NCBI RefSeq assembly: GCF_000445125.1
Contig: NZ_ATHL01000054.1
Location: forward strand, 1 to 64,000
From: Novosphingobium lindaniclasticum LE124
GTDB taxonomy: Bacteria; Pseudomonadota; Alphaproteobacteria; Sphingomonadales; Sphingomonadaceae
Direction: 5' to 3'
Length of the DNA stretch: 64,000 nt
The translations under genes and the position numbers were made by a program. Each line of letters starts with the position of its first letter. Position 1 is the first letter of the stretch. Under the pieces are notes generated by a model, which ran no database searches, was not told the DNA's origin, and saw only the letters and a list, made by a program, of their open reading frames with translations. This document shows, piece by piece, positions 45,820-54,241 of this stretch.

Positions 45820-46890
45820 ATGCAGGCTCACAAGGGAAGAGGCGCCGTCAGCGGCCAGGCAAGCAAGCGCTTCAACCTTCCTCAGCGGGAGGCTGACGGA
45901 GACTGGCTGGATGTCGTGGAAGATCTCGACGGCCCTCCCCGCCACCCCGCGACCACGGTCACCGACGAGCATCCCCGATCCATCCTGTCGTTCAACAAGT
46001 CGCCGGACATTCCCTTCGATCGCTCGATCAATGCCTATCGTGGCTGCGAGCATGGCTGCATCTATTGCTTCGCCCGGCCGACTCACGCCTATCACGATCT
46101 TTCCCCAGGCCTCGACTTCGAGACCAGGCTGTTCGCCAAGCCGCAGGCGGCACGGCTGCTGCGCGAAACGCTTGCCAAGCCCGCCTATCATCCCGCACCT
46201 ATCGCCATGGGGACGAATACCGATCCCTACCAGCCGATCGAAGGGCGCTACCGGATCACGCGTAGCGTTCTGGAAGTCTGCCTCGAAACCCGCCATCCCG
46301 TAACGATCACCACTAAGTCGGACCGCGTGCTGCACGATCTCGACCTGATTGCCGAAATGGCCGCCCTCGATCTTGTGGAAGTAGGCATCTCGGTGACGAG
46401 CATGGATGCTAAATTGTCGCGCCTGCTGGAACCTCGTGCCGCCGCGCCGGTCAAGCGGATCGCGGCTCTTGGCAGGCTGGTGGAAGCCGGAGTGCCTTGT
46501 CACGTCTCGATCGCGCCGGTCATCCCGTCGATCACCGACCAATACCTCGAAGACATTCTGCAAGCGGCCAGTTTTCAGGGAGTCGGTCGCGCAACCTGGA
46601 TCATGATCCGCCTGCCTCATGAAGTCGCTCCGCTCTTTCGCGAATGGCTGAACGCGCATTTTCCGGATCGCGCCGGCAAAGTCATGGCCACGATCCAGTC
46701 GATGCGCGGCGGGCGGGACAACGACCCGGACTTCTTCACGCGCATGCGGCCGAGCGGCGTCTGGGCAGACCTTTTCAGAAGCCGCTTCAAGCTGGCCATG
46801 ACGCGAATGGGATTTTCGCGGCCGAACATCGCGCTGGACAGTTCCAGGTTCCGCCGACCGTCGCTGGATGGTCAACTTTCGCTTCTGTAG
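45820..46890 (+). CDS. PA0069-family radical SAM protein (SplB-like)
   Basis: The 356-residue protein has the radical SAM cluster motif C-x3-C-x2-C at C76/C80/C83 (RGCEHGCIYCFA), then GTNTDPYQP, TTKSDRVLHDLDL and SVTSMD in a partial TIM barrel. COG1533 members are related to spore photoproduct lyase, and a DNA-damage role has been suggested but not proven. Control by a LexA box just upstream supports a repair role here. The ATG at 45820 is chosen because it coincides with the predicted transcript start (leaderless) and because no ribosome site precedes any candidate; ATG 45811 is an alternative. Confidence 0.87.
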   Translation: MQAHKGRGAVSGQASKRFNLPQREADGDWLDVVEDLDGPPRHPATTVTDEHPRSILSFNKSPDIPFDRSINAYRGCEHGCIYCFARPTHAYHDLSPGLDFETRLFAKPQAARLLRETLAKPAYHPAPIAMGTNTDPYQPIEGRYRITRSVLEVCLETRHPVTITTKSDRVLHDLDLIAEMAALDLVEVGISVTSMDAKLSRLLEPRAAAPVKRIAALGRLVEAGVPCHVSIAPVIPSITDQYLEDILQAASFQGVGRATWIMIRLPHEVAPLFREWLNAHFPDRAGKVMATIQSMRGGRDNDPDFFTRMRPSGVWADLFRSRFKLAMTRMGFSRPNIALDSSRFRRPSLDGQLSLL

Positions 46891-47044
46891 CCTTAGGGGC
46901 TAATCGCGGACAGACCCGAGGCATGATATCGCGCGTTGGGGGCTGGTGAAGCGAAGCGGATCCGGGCAGCGCCTTGAGCAAGCGGCAACCGGATCCAGAC
47001 TTTCGCGTTATTCACCCGTCACAGGAACTGGAGAGGAGGCCATC

Positions 47045-47335
47045 ATGGCTGATGAAACGGTAACCACCGAGCGCGCTCCCGAGGCACCCAACACCACGAC
47101 GACGATCATTCGCGAGCGCGGATCCTCGGGCGGCGCCACGGGGATCATCATGGCGCTGATTCTGCTTATTGCGGTCGTCGGCGGAATCTATCTGTTCAGC
47201 CAGGGCACGCAGAGCGAAGCCGCCAAGGACGGCGCGATCACCGAAGCGGCCAACAATGTCGGCGCCGCTGCGGACAAGGTCGGCGATGCCGCGCAGGATG
47301 CCGCCAGCAGCGTCAACAAGGACAGCGGCAACTGA
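47045..47335 (+). CDS. Small single-helix membrane protein
   Basis: The 96-residue protein has a Thr/Pro-rich N-terminus, one membrane helix (about 32-52, Gly/Ile-rich) and an Ala/Asp/Lys-rich tail (NNVGAAADKVGDAAQDAASS) predicted as an amphipathic helix like that of CsbD/apolipoprotein-like stress proteins. A strong ribosome site GAGAGGAGG precedes the ATG. No family is recognised. It is followed by a hairpin terminator and the convergent dnaE. Confidence 0.75.
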   Translation: MADETVTTERAPEAPNTTTTIIRERGSSGGATGIIMALILLIAVVGGIYLFSQGTQSEAAKDGAITEAANNVGAAADKVGDAAQDAASSVNKDSGN

Positions 47336-47386
47336 GCCTGCTTCCGGATCTGAGGCGGATCTGAACGTCGCGATCCCAGACGACAA

Positions 47387-47422
47387 CACTGGACGCCGCG
47401 TCGGGCGTCCGGTGCTTTCCTT
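47387..47422 (+). terminator. Terminator between the small membrane protein gene and dnaE
   Basis: CACTGGACGCC (47387-47397) pairs with GGCGTCCGGTG (47404-47414) with one T-G pair and a 6-nt loop; CTTTCCTT follows. It lies between convergent stops and may serve both genes. Confidence 0.7.
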
Positions 47423-47445
47423 CAACCCGACCCTGTGGGGCGGCT

Positions 47446-50400
47446 TTAGGCTGCCCGGCGGAGTCCTTCGGGTCCGCGCCGCGCGATCAGCGACACGTTG
47501 GATATGCCGGCAACGCTGGACAGATGTTCCGCGAAATCACCGTCGAGTGCGAAGTCGCGCCCGAGTCGAATCTTCTGCTTGCGCCCTTCCCCAAGGTGCA
47601 GAACCGCTACAAGTTCGCCGCATCCGGGTGCTCCTGGCCGCATTAGCATCGCGAGTTCCTGCACGGCTTCCACCCGATCGATCTCCAGCGACAGCAGCAT
47701 GCGCGCATCGGCCTTCACTTCGTTCAGCGGCCGGGCACTGCGCACTGTCACTCGAGGAGGCTCGTCGGGGCTTGGGCTATCCAGTTCCACGTTGAGCAGG
47801 ATGCAGGCGCCCTCTTTCGACCATCTGACGAAGTTCTCAACCATGCTTTCCTCGAAGCAGGAGGCGGAGAAGTTGCCGGACTGATCGGAAAAATCCGCCA
47901 TGACGAAGTCCTTGCCGCGCTTGGTCTTCCGCTTTTGCACGTTCTCGACCATTGCCGCCATGACCGCGCCCGTGCGCCCCGCACCGCCGCCCGCCATGAG
48001 GCTGGAATAGGTGCGCGCGCCGTTGGCCGAAGCGACCGCGCGATATTGCTCGACCGGATGCGCGGCGAAATAGAAGCCAAAGGTTTCCCGCTCCTTGGCC
48101 ATCTGATCCGTGCGGTTCCAGGGCTCGGCATCGACGAGCCGCAGACCCTGTTCAACATGATCGTCTCCCCCGAACAGGCCGTGCTGCGCGCTGTTGCGTT
48201 CGCGGGAGGAGCGATCTGCCTCTGCCAGCAGAGTATCGGCATTGGCCAGAACTTTCGCCCGGTTGGGCTCCAGCGCGTCGAAGGCGCCGGCGGCCGCAAG
48301 GCTTTCGAGCTGGCGGCGGTTCATCGAACCGGCGGGCGCGCGGCGGAAAACGTCGTCGAGGCTGACGAATTTTCCATTGGCCTCCCGCTCGGCCACGATC
48401 GCATCCATCGCCTTTTCACCGACATTGCGGATGCCTGCCAGGGCATAACGCACAGCATGGCTGTCTGGCGTCTCCTCCACGCAGAACTCCGCTTCGGACA
48501 TGTTGATATCCGGCGCGGCCAGTTGGATGCCGTTGCGGCGCGCATCGTCCACGAAGATCGCCAGCTTTTCCGACTGGTGCATGTCGAAGCACATCGAAGC
48601 GGCATAGAATTCGTGCGGGTAATGCGCCTTGAACCAGGCGGTATGGTAGGCGAGCAGCGCATAGGCAGCGGCGTGCGACTTGTTGAAACCATAGCCGGCG
48701 AACTTGTCGATCAAATCGAACAGCTCGTTGGCCTTGGCCGTCTCGATACCGGATATGTCCTTGCAACCATCGACGAAGCGCTGGCGCTGCTTGTCCATCT
48801 CGGCCTGGACCTTCTTGCCCATGGCGCGGCGCAGAAGGTCTGCATCGCCCAGCGAATAGCCCGCCAGGATCTGCGCGGCCTGCATGACCTGTTCCTGATA
48901 GACGAAGATCCCGTAAGTCTCACCCAGAATACCGGCCAGCTTGTCATGCGGATATTCGATCGTTTCCAGCCCGTTCTTGCGGCGGCCGAACAGCGGGATA
49001 TTGTCCATCGGGCCGGGGCGATAGAGCGACACGAGCGCGATGATGTCGCCGAAGTTGGTCGGCTTCACCGCCGCCAGGGTGCGGCGCATGCCTTCCGATT
49101 CCAGCTGGAACACGCCGACCGTATCGCCGCGCTTGAGCAGTTCGTAGACCGCCGGATCGTCCCAGGCGAGCGTGGACAGGTTGATCGTGATCCCGCGCCG
49201 CTCCAGCAGGTCGCAGGCCTTCTTCAGTACGGACAGCGTCTTGAGGCCGAGGAAGTCGAACTTCACGAGGCCGGTGTCTTCCACCGACTTCATGTCGAAC
49301 TGCGTCACCGGCATGTCGGAGCGCGGATCGCGGTAGAGCGGCACCAGCTGCGCTAGTGGGCGATCGCCGATGACGACGCCGGCCGCGTGGGTCGACGAGT
49401 TGCGCGGCAGACCCTCGAGCTGAACGGCAAGATCCACCAGGCGCTTCACCTCGCGGTCTACGTCGTATTCGCGGCGGAATTCGGCGACCGGCGGATCCTT
49501 GGTCACGCCGTGCTGCTTGCGCCCGTGCAGCGCCTCGGTCAGCGTCCAGGGGTCGGTCGGATGGTTGGGCACCATCTTGCAGAGGCTATCGACGCGGCCG
49601 TAACCCATCTGCAGGATCCGCCCGCAATCGCGCAGCACCGCGCGGGCCTTCATCTTACCGAAAGTGATGATCTGCGCGACGTGGTCATGCCCGTATTTGC
49701 TCTGAACGTAGCGGATCACTTCGCCGCGCCGCGTTTCGCAGAAGTCGATATCGAAGTCCGGCATCGAGACGCGTTCCGGGTTGAGGAAGCGTTCAAACAG
49801 CAGGCCCAGCTTGAGTGGGTCGAGGTCGGTGACGGTCAGCGCCCAGGCAACCAGCGAACCGGCGCCCGAACCGCGCCCCGGCCCCACGGGAATGTCGTTG
49901 TCCTTCGCCCACTTGATGAAGTCGGCAACGATCAGGAAGTAGCCGGGAAAGCCCATGCCGACGATGATCTGCACTTCGAAATCGAGGCGCTTGGCATAGT
50001 CGAGGAAGTCTTCGGTGACGCCGCGTTCGGCCAGTTCCCTATAGGCCGCCTCGCGCGCATCGCCCTCAAGGGCCATGGCCGCGTCGAGTTCTTCCTCGGT
50101 CACGTCCGGCCAATAGGGCGCAAGCCTTTTCGCAAGGCCGGCGCGCGAATTGTCCGCCAGCATTCGCGCCTCACCTTCGAGATCGCCGGCAAGGCTGGGC
50201 AACAGCGGTTTGCGGCGCGGCGGCATGTAAGCGCAGCGCTGGGCGACGACGAGAGTGTTCGCCAGCGCTTCCGGCAGGTCCGAGAAGAGTTCCTGCATCG
50301 TTTCCACCGGCTTTACCCAGCGTTCCGGGGAGGAACGCGGACGTTCCGGTGCATCGACCTGCGTTGAGTTGGCGATGCAGAGCATGGCGTCATGCGCGGC

Positions 50401-51045
50401 GTGGAACTGAGCCTCGGCATATTGGGCCGGATTGGTGCCGACCAAGGGAATGTCGCGCTTGTAGGCGAGCGCGATGACATCTTCCTCGCTCTCGTCCTCC
50501 ACCGTTTCGCCGGTGCGGGTGATCTCTATGTAAAGACGGTCGCCAAACAGCGATTGCAGAGTATCGCAGTAGCTTTCCGCGGCATCGTACTGGCCAGTCG
50601 CATAAAGTCGCGCAAGTGCGCCTTCATCCCCGCCCGTCAGGCAGATCAGGCCATCGGTATGCCCTCGTAGCGATTCGAGCGAGACATGCGGATCCAGCTC
50701 GAGCGGCCGTTCCAGATGCGCGCGGCTGACGAGGTCGCACAGACCCAGCCAGCCAGCCTCGTTCTGTGCGAACAGGGCCAGCCAATCGATCGGAAGATCC
50801 TGCCCCTGGGCCACCACGCCGGGACGTGCGACCGCAAGGAACGTGCCGACGATCGGCTGGACGCCTGCTCCCGTACACGCCTGGGCATACGTGGGCGCGC
50901 CGTAGAGGCCGTTGCGGTCGCAGATTGCAGCGGCGGGGAACTTGCGTTCCTTGGCGAGCTTGGCCGCGGCCTTGGGATCGATCGCGCCATCCAGCATCGT
51001 GAAACTCGAGAAGATGCGGAGCGGTACGAATGGGGCATGGGACAT
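47446..51045 (-). CDS. dnaE: DNA polymerase III alpha subunit (replicative)
   Basis: The 1199-residue catalytic subunit of the replicative polymerase. Order: PHP domain (about 7-80 and on), polymerase palm with VGPGRGSGAGSLVAW and the catalytic Asp pair in MPDFDIDFCETRR (about 400-415), fingers, helix-hairpin-helix, OB fold (about 985-1070) and a C-terminal domain that probably contacts clamp or tau. Size and motifs fit DnaE1 rather than the error-prone DnaE2. ATG start without a ribosome site, 6 nt from a -10-like TAAATT (see 51052-51081), suggesting a leaderless mRNA. Confidence 0.97.
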   Translation of the reverse strand: MSHAPFVPLRIFSSFTMLDGAIDPKAAAKLAKERKFPAAAICDRNGLYGAPTYAQACTGAGVQPIVGTFLAVARPGVVAQGQDLPIDWLALFAQNEAGWLGLCDLVSRAHLERPLELDPHVSLESLRGHTDGLICLTGGDEGALARLYATGQYDAAESYCDTLQSLFGDRLYIEITRTGETVEDESEEDVIALAYKRDIPLVGTNPAQYAEAQFHAAHDAMLCIANSTQVDAPERPRSSPERWVKPVETMQELFSDLPEALANTLVVAQRCAYMPPRRKPLLPSLAGDLEGEARMLADNSRAGLAKRLAPYWPDVTEEELDAAMALEGDAREAAYRELAERGVTEDFLDYAKRLDFEVQIIVGMGFPGYFLIVADFIKWAKDNDIPVGPGRGSGAGSLVAWALTVTDLDPLKLGLLFERFLNPERVSMPDFDIDFCETRRGEVIRYVQSKYGHDHVAQIITFGKMKARAVLRDCGRILQMGYGRVDSLCKMVPNHPTDPWTLTEALHGRKQHGVTKDPPVAEFRREYDVDREVKRLVDLAVQLEGLPRNSSTHAAGVVIGDRPLAQLVPLYRDPRSDMPVTQFDMKSVEDTGLVKFDFLGLKTLSVLKKACDLLERRGITINLSTLAWDDPAVYELLKRGDTVGVFQLESEGMRRTLAAVKPTNFGDIIALVSLYRPGPMDNIPLFGRRKNGLETIEYPHDKLAGILGETYGIFVYQEQVMQAAQILAGYSLGDADLLRRAMGKKVQAEMDKQRQRFVDGCKDISGIETAKANELFDLIDKFAGYGFNKSHAAAYALLAYHTAWFKAHYPHEFYAASMCFDMHQSEKLAIFVDDARRNGIQLAAPDINMSEAEFCVEETPDSHAVRYALAGIRNVGEKAMDAIVAEREANGKFVSLDDVFRRAPAGSMNRRQLESLAAAGAFDALEPNRAKVLANADTLLAEADRSSRERNSAQHGLFGGDDHVEQGLRLVDAEPWNRTDQMAKERETFGFYFAAHPVEQYRAVASANGARTYSSLMAGGGAGRTGAVMAAMVENVQKRKTKRGKDFVMADFSDQSGNFSASCFEESMVENFVRWSKEGACILLNVELDSPSPDEPPRVTVRSARPLNEVKADARMLLSLEIDRVEAVQELAMLMRPGAPGCGELVAVLHLGEGRKQKIRLGRDFALDGDFAEHLSSVAGISNVSLIARRGPEGLRRAA

Positions 51046-51051
51046 GCGAGG

Positions 51052-51081
51052 AATTTAGGCGTTGCCATGCCGCCCGATCAA
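51052..51081 (-). promoter_or_regulatory. Putative promoter of dnaE
   Basis: On the minus strand TTGATC (51081-51076), an 18-nt spacer and TAAATT (51057-51052). The -10 hexamer ends six bases before the dnaE ATG, so transcription would begin at or next to the start codon. Confidence 0.4.
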
Positions 51082-51193
51082 GGCGGGAATGATCATCGAC
51101 GGTGGACAGGAGCTAAAGATCGCTCCGAAATGGCTCGACATAGTGCCGGTCCGCTTAAGCACTCCTCTTTCCGGCAGATCGCCCGATCCACGT

Positions 51194-51691
51194 TCAGAGC
51201 AGCGCCTCGATATCTTCTTCCAGCTTCTCCGGCTTGTCGGTCGGAGCATAACGGCGCACGACCTTGCCGTCTCGGCCGATGAGGAACTTGGTGAAGTTCC
51301 ACTTGATCGATTTGCTTCCCAGCAGACCTGGAGCCTCGCCCTTCAGCCAGGTCCAGAGCGGCGCGGCATGGTCTCCGTTGACGTCGACCTTGCCCATTAG
51401 CGGAAACGATAGGCCGAAATTCACTTCGCAGAACGAAGCGATCTCATCGGCGGAGCCCGGCTCCTGCCCCCCGAACTGGTTGCATGGGAAAGCGACCACC
51501 TCGAAGCCGGATTCCCGGTATTTACGCCATAGAGCTTCGAGCCCGGCATATTGCGGGGTGAAGCCGCATTTGCTGGCCGTGTTTACCACCAACAGGACCT
51601 TGCCCAGCCTGTCGGCGAGACTCACTGTCTCGCCGCCGGGCAATGTCGCTTCGAAATCCGCGATCGTGCGGGGATCAGCCGGTGACGCCAT
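51194..51691 (-). CDS. Glutathione peroxidase-family thiol peroxidase
   Basis: Reduces hydroperoxides in the cytoplasm. The 165-residue thioredoxin-fold enzyme has the peroxidatic Cys42 in VNTASKCGFTPQ, the resolving region FPCNQFGGQEP and the active-site Trp/Asn in KWNFTKFL. As in most bacterial members Cys replaces selenocysteine, and thioredoxin is the likely donor. The start overlaps the end of the 94-aa gene by 17 bp, so both share the EcfG promoter at 51998-52023. Confidence 0.93.
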   Translation of the reverse strand: MASPADPRTIADFEATLPGGETVSLADRLGKVLLVVNTASKCGFTPQYAGLEALWRKYRESGFEVVAFPCNQFGGQEPGSADEIASFCEVNFGLSFPLMGKVDVNGDHAAPLWTWLKGEAPGLLGSKSIKWNFTKFLIGRDGKVVRRYAPTDKPEKLEEDIEALL

Positions 51692-51959
51692 GAGGGAAGT
51701 CCGTCCTTCTATAAAGACGGCGTATATCCCCTATTTCCAACAGCCTGTCACCGTCCTTCTGGACGGAATAGTTGCCCTGCTCGGTTTCAGGCAGATGCAT
51801 GACGTAGCGGATCAGATTGGCCACCGTATCTCTGCGGATGGCCTTGAACACGTTGAAGACACCCCCACCGTCGGCCGTCTTGTGCAGTTCGGCACTATCG
51901 TTCCAGCCTGGGCCTTCGCCAGCCGGATGGCCTTGGATGGTAGTGGGAAAGTCGCTCAT
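51675..51959 (-). CDS. 94-aa protein of unknown function in an EcfG-controlled operon
   Basis: A small soluble protein without signal peptide or membrane helix. It has a helix with basic residues (VFKAIRRDTVANLIRYVMHL) and a strand-turn-strand region (NYSVQKDGDRLLEIGDIRRLYRR). No family is recognised. ATG preceded by GAAAGGAG. It overlaps the glutathione peroxidase start by 17 bp. The upstream EcfG promoter makes a general-stress role likely. Confidence 0.78.
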   Translation of the reverse strand: MSDFPTTIQGHPAGEGPGWNDSAELHKTADGGGVFNVFKAIRRDTVANLIRYVMHLPETEQGNYSVQKDGDRLLEIGDIRRLYRRTDFPHGVTG

Positions 51960-51997
51960 AAATACGCTCCTTTCGCGCGTCTTGCCTCGATAGCCAA

Positions 51998-52023
51998 AAC
52001 GCTTAGACCATCAACGATGTTCC
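51998..52023 (-). promoter_or_regulatory. EcfG (general stress sigma) promoter of the 94-aa/glutathione peroxidase operon
   Basis: On the minus strand GGAAC (52023-52019), a 17-nt spacer and CGTT (52001-51998), an exact match to the alphaproteobacterial EcfG consensus GGAAC-N16/17-CGTT. Transcription would start near 51990, about 30 nt before the ATG. Confidence 0.75.
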
Positions 52024-52049
52024 CCCGATGAACGTCAGACGATGAACGG

Positions 52050-52724
52050 TCAGGAGAGCACCCCATCGTGCAGTCTTACCACGCGGTCCATCGCCGCAGC
52101 CAGACGCTCGTTATGAGTAGCCACGAGCGCCGCGCTGCCCTGCCCGCGCACCAGCGCCAGGAACTGCGCGAAGACCGTATCGGCGGTCGATTCATCGAGA
52201 TTGCCGGTCGGTTCGTCCGCCAGCACGAGGCGCGGCCTGTTCGCCAGCGCGCGTGCCACGGCAACGCGCTGCTGCTCGCCGCCCGAAAGCTTGCTCGGGC
52301 GGTGGTCCAGCCGCTGGCCAAGCCCGAGCGCGCTCAGCAGTTCGCGCGCGCGCACCTCGCATTCCTCGCGCGACTTGCCGGTGATGAGCTGCGGCAGGAC
52401 TACGTTTTCGATGGCGTTGAAATCAGGCAGGAGGTGATGGAACTGATAGACGAAGCCGATGTGATCGCGCCGCACGGCCGCGCGGCCGTCCTTGCCGAGC
52501 TTCGAGGCATCGATTCCCGCGATCTCGATCCGGCCGCCGAAGCCGCCTTCCAGCAGGCCGATGGCCTGGAGCATCGTCGACTTGCCCGAACCCGAAGGCC
52601 CGAGCAGGGCGACGATCTCTCCCGGACGCACTTCCAGATCGACGCCGCGCAGGACATCGATGGTCACGCCGCCCTGTTCGAAGCTGCGGGTTACCTTGTT
52701 GAGGCGAACAACGGGATCATTCAT
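52050..52724 (-). CDS. lolD: Lipoprotein-releasing ABC transporter ATPase LolD
   Basis: ATPase that powers release of outer-membrane lipoproteins from the inner membrane. The 224 residues have Walker [10 protein letters not shown] (42-50), Q loop in [12 protein letters not shown], signature LSGGEQQR and Walker [13 protein letters not shown]. It overlaps the permease gene by 8 bp, the standard lolCD operon. In many alphaproteobacteria dnaE follows directly; here the stress pair is inserted between. Confidence 0.94.
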   Translation of the reverse strand: MNDPVVRLNKVTRSFEQGGVTIDVLRGVDLEVRPGEIVALLGPSGSGKSTMLQAIGLLEGGFGGRIEIAGIDASKLGKDGRAAVRRDHIGFVYQFHHLLPDFNAIENVVLPQLITGKSREECEVRARELLSALGLGQRLDHRPSKLSGGEQQRVAVARALANRPRLVLADEPTGNLDESTADTVFAQFLALVRGQGSAALVATHNERLAAAMDRVVRLHDGVLS

Positions 52725-53958
52725 AGCGCAGCACCTGCACGGGGTCGGTGCTCGCCGCCCGGAAGGCGGGGTAGAGCGTGGCGAGGAAGCTGAAGATCAG
52801 GGCCATCACGCAGATCACCGCGATCTCCACCGGATCGGGCCGCGAGGGCAGCTCGGTCAGGAAGCGGATCGAGGGATCCCAGAGGTTCTGGCCGGTCACG
52901 ATCTCCACGAAATGGACGATGGGCTGGCGGAAGTAGAGGAACACCATGCCGAGCAGCACGCCGGCAACCGTTCCCAGCGCGCCGATGCAGAAGCCGGTGG
53001 TCACGAAGACCTTGAGCAGCGAGCGCCGGGTCGCCCCCATCGTGCGCAGGATGGCTATATCGCGGGTCTTGGCGCGCACCAGCATGATCAGCGAGGAGAG
53101 GATGTTGAAGACGGCCACCAGCACAATGATCGAGAGCACGACGAACATCGCCACCCGCTCCACCGCCAACGCCTCGAACAGCGAGGCATTGATGGTCTTC
53201 CAGTCGGTGACGATGGCCCTGCCCTTCAGCTTGCGTTCGAGCGGGGCGAGGATTTCGCCGACTTTGTCGGGATTGGTCGTGGACACTTCGATCATGCCGA
53301 TGGTGTCGCCCGTCAGCATGAGGGTCTGCGCGTCCTTCATCGGCATGACCACGTAGGCCTTGTCGTAATCGTAGATGCCGATCTCGAAGATCGCGGCGAC
53401 GCGATAGGCGATCTGGCGCGGAACCGTGCCGAAGGGCGTGGAACGGCCGAGCGGGTTTATCACCGTAATGGTGTCACCCACTTGCGCTCCCAGATTCTGC
53501 GCAAGCTGAGAACCGATCGCGACATTGTCGCTGCCCTCGGTAAGTTCGGAGAAGTTCCCCGCCTTTACCTTGTCATTGAGCCGGGTAAGGTCCTCTCGCG
53601 TATTGCCGCGCACCAGAATGCCTTCGACCCGGCCGTTGAAAGTGGTCATCAGCGGCTGCTCGATCAGCGGCGAAGCATGAGTGACGCCGGGCGTCGCGCG
53701 AACGTCCTTCAGCACGCTCTGCCAGTCGTCGAGCCGCCCGCCATAGGCCTGGATGATGGCATGGCCGTTCAGCCCGACGATCTTGTCGAACAGTTCGGCG
53801 CGGAAGCCGTTCATCACGCTCATGACGATCACCAGCGCGGCGACGCCGAGCATGACCGCCACCAGGCTGATGCCGGCGACGAGGGCAATGAAGCGCTCGC
53901 CCTTCCCGGGCAGCATGTAGCGCTTGGCAATGGTCCATTCGAAAGGGGATAGGATCAA
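52717..53958 (-). CDS. lolC: Lipoprotein-releasing ABC transporter permease LolC/LolE
   Basis: About 413 residues: one N-terminal membrane helix (about 22-48), a large periplasmic MacB-like domain and three C-terminal helices (about 275-410). [30 protein letters not shown] and the AILRTMGA coupling region are diagnostic. Alphaproteobacteria have a single hybrid LolF-like permease, which this probably is. The start is TTG at 53958, giving a LolC-like short N-terminus (12 residues before RYM); in-frame ATGs at 53997 and 54006 give longer forms. Confidence 0.92.
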   Translation of the reverse strand: MILSPFEWTIAKRYMLPGKGERFIALVAGISLVAVMLGVAALVIVMSVMNGFRAELFDKIVGLNGHAIIQAYGGRLDDWQSVLKDVRATPGVTHASPLIEQPLMTTFNGRVEGILVRGNTREDLTRLNDKVKAGNFSELTEGSDNVAIGSQLAQNLGAQVGDTITVINPLGRSTPFGTVPRQIAYRVAAIFEIGIYDYDKAYVVMPMKDAQTLMLTGDTIGMIEVSTTNPDKVGEILAPLERKLKGRAIVTDWKTINASLFEALAVERVAMFVVLSIIVLVAVFNILSSLIMLVRAKTRDIAILRTMGATRRSLLKVFVTTGFCIGALGTVAGVLLGMVFLYFRQPIVHFVEIVTGQNLWDPSIRFLTELPSRPDPVEIAVICVMALIFSFLATLYPAFRAASTDPVQVLRYE

Positions 53959-54175
53959 GCGACGGGTCCGTCTGAGATCGGGCAGAGAGCCCGGCATTAA
54001 GCACATGTCGGAAAGCTGGCAAGCTGATCGGGGACCACGCGTGACGCCAGGATGAACGGAAGTCGGAAACGCCTCCGGCGCGATTCGGCTCCCATCCCAT
54101 CGTCATCACGCCGTCATCGAAGGCGCGCAAGGCCGCCGCCCGCTTGGAGTCTCAGGCTCTTTCGCGCTGGGCCTT

Positions 54176-54203
54176 GCATTTGGAGCCAACACGCTCCAAA
54201 TGC
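54176..54203 (+). promoter_or_regulatory. 11-bp inverted repeat in the purF leader
   Basis: GCATTTGGAGC (54176-54186) and GCTCCAAATGC (54193-54203) are perfectly complementary around a 6-nt spacer, 38 bp before the purF start codon. No U run follows. It may be an operator or an mRNA hairpin. Confidence 0.4.
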
Positions 54204-54241
54204 GCGGGCGATTTGGCGCGACGGCAGCCCGGACGACATCC

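Noticed and set aside
47935..49356. 473-codon open frame antisense to dnaE
   Set aside because: A shadow of the dnaE reading frame; no ribosome site and no domain.
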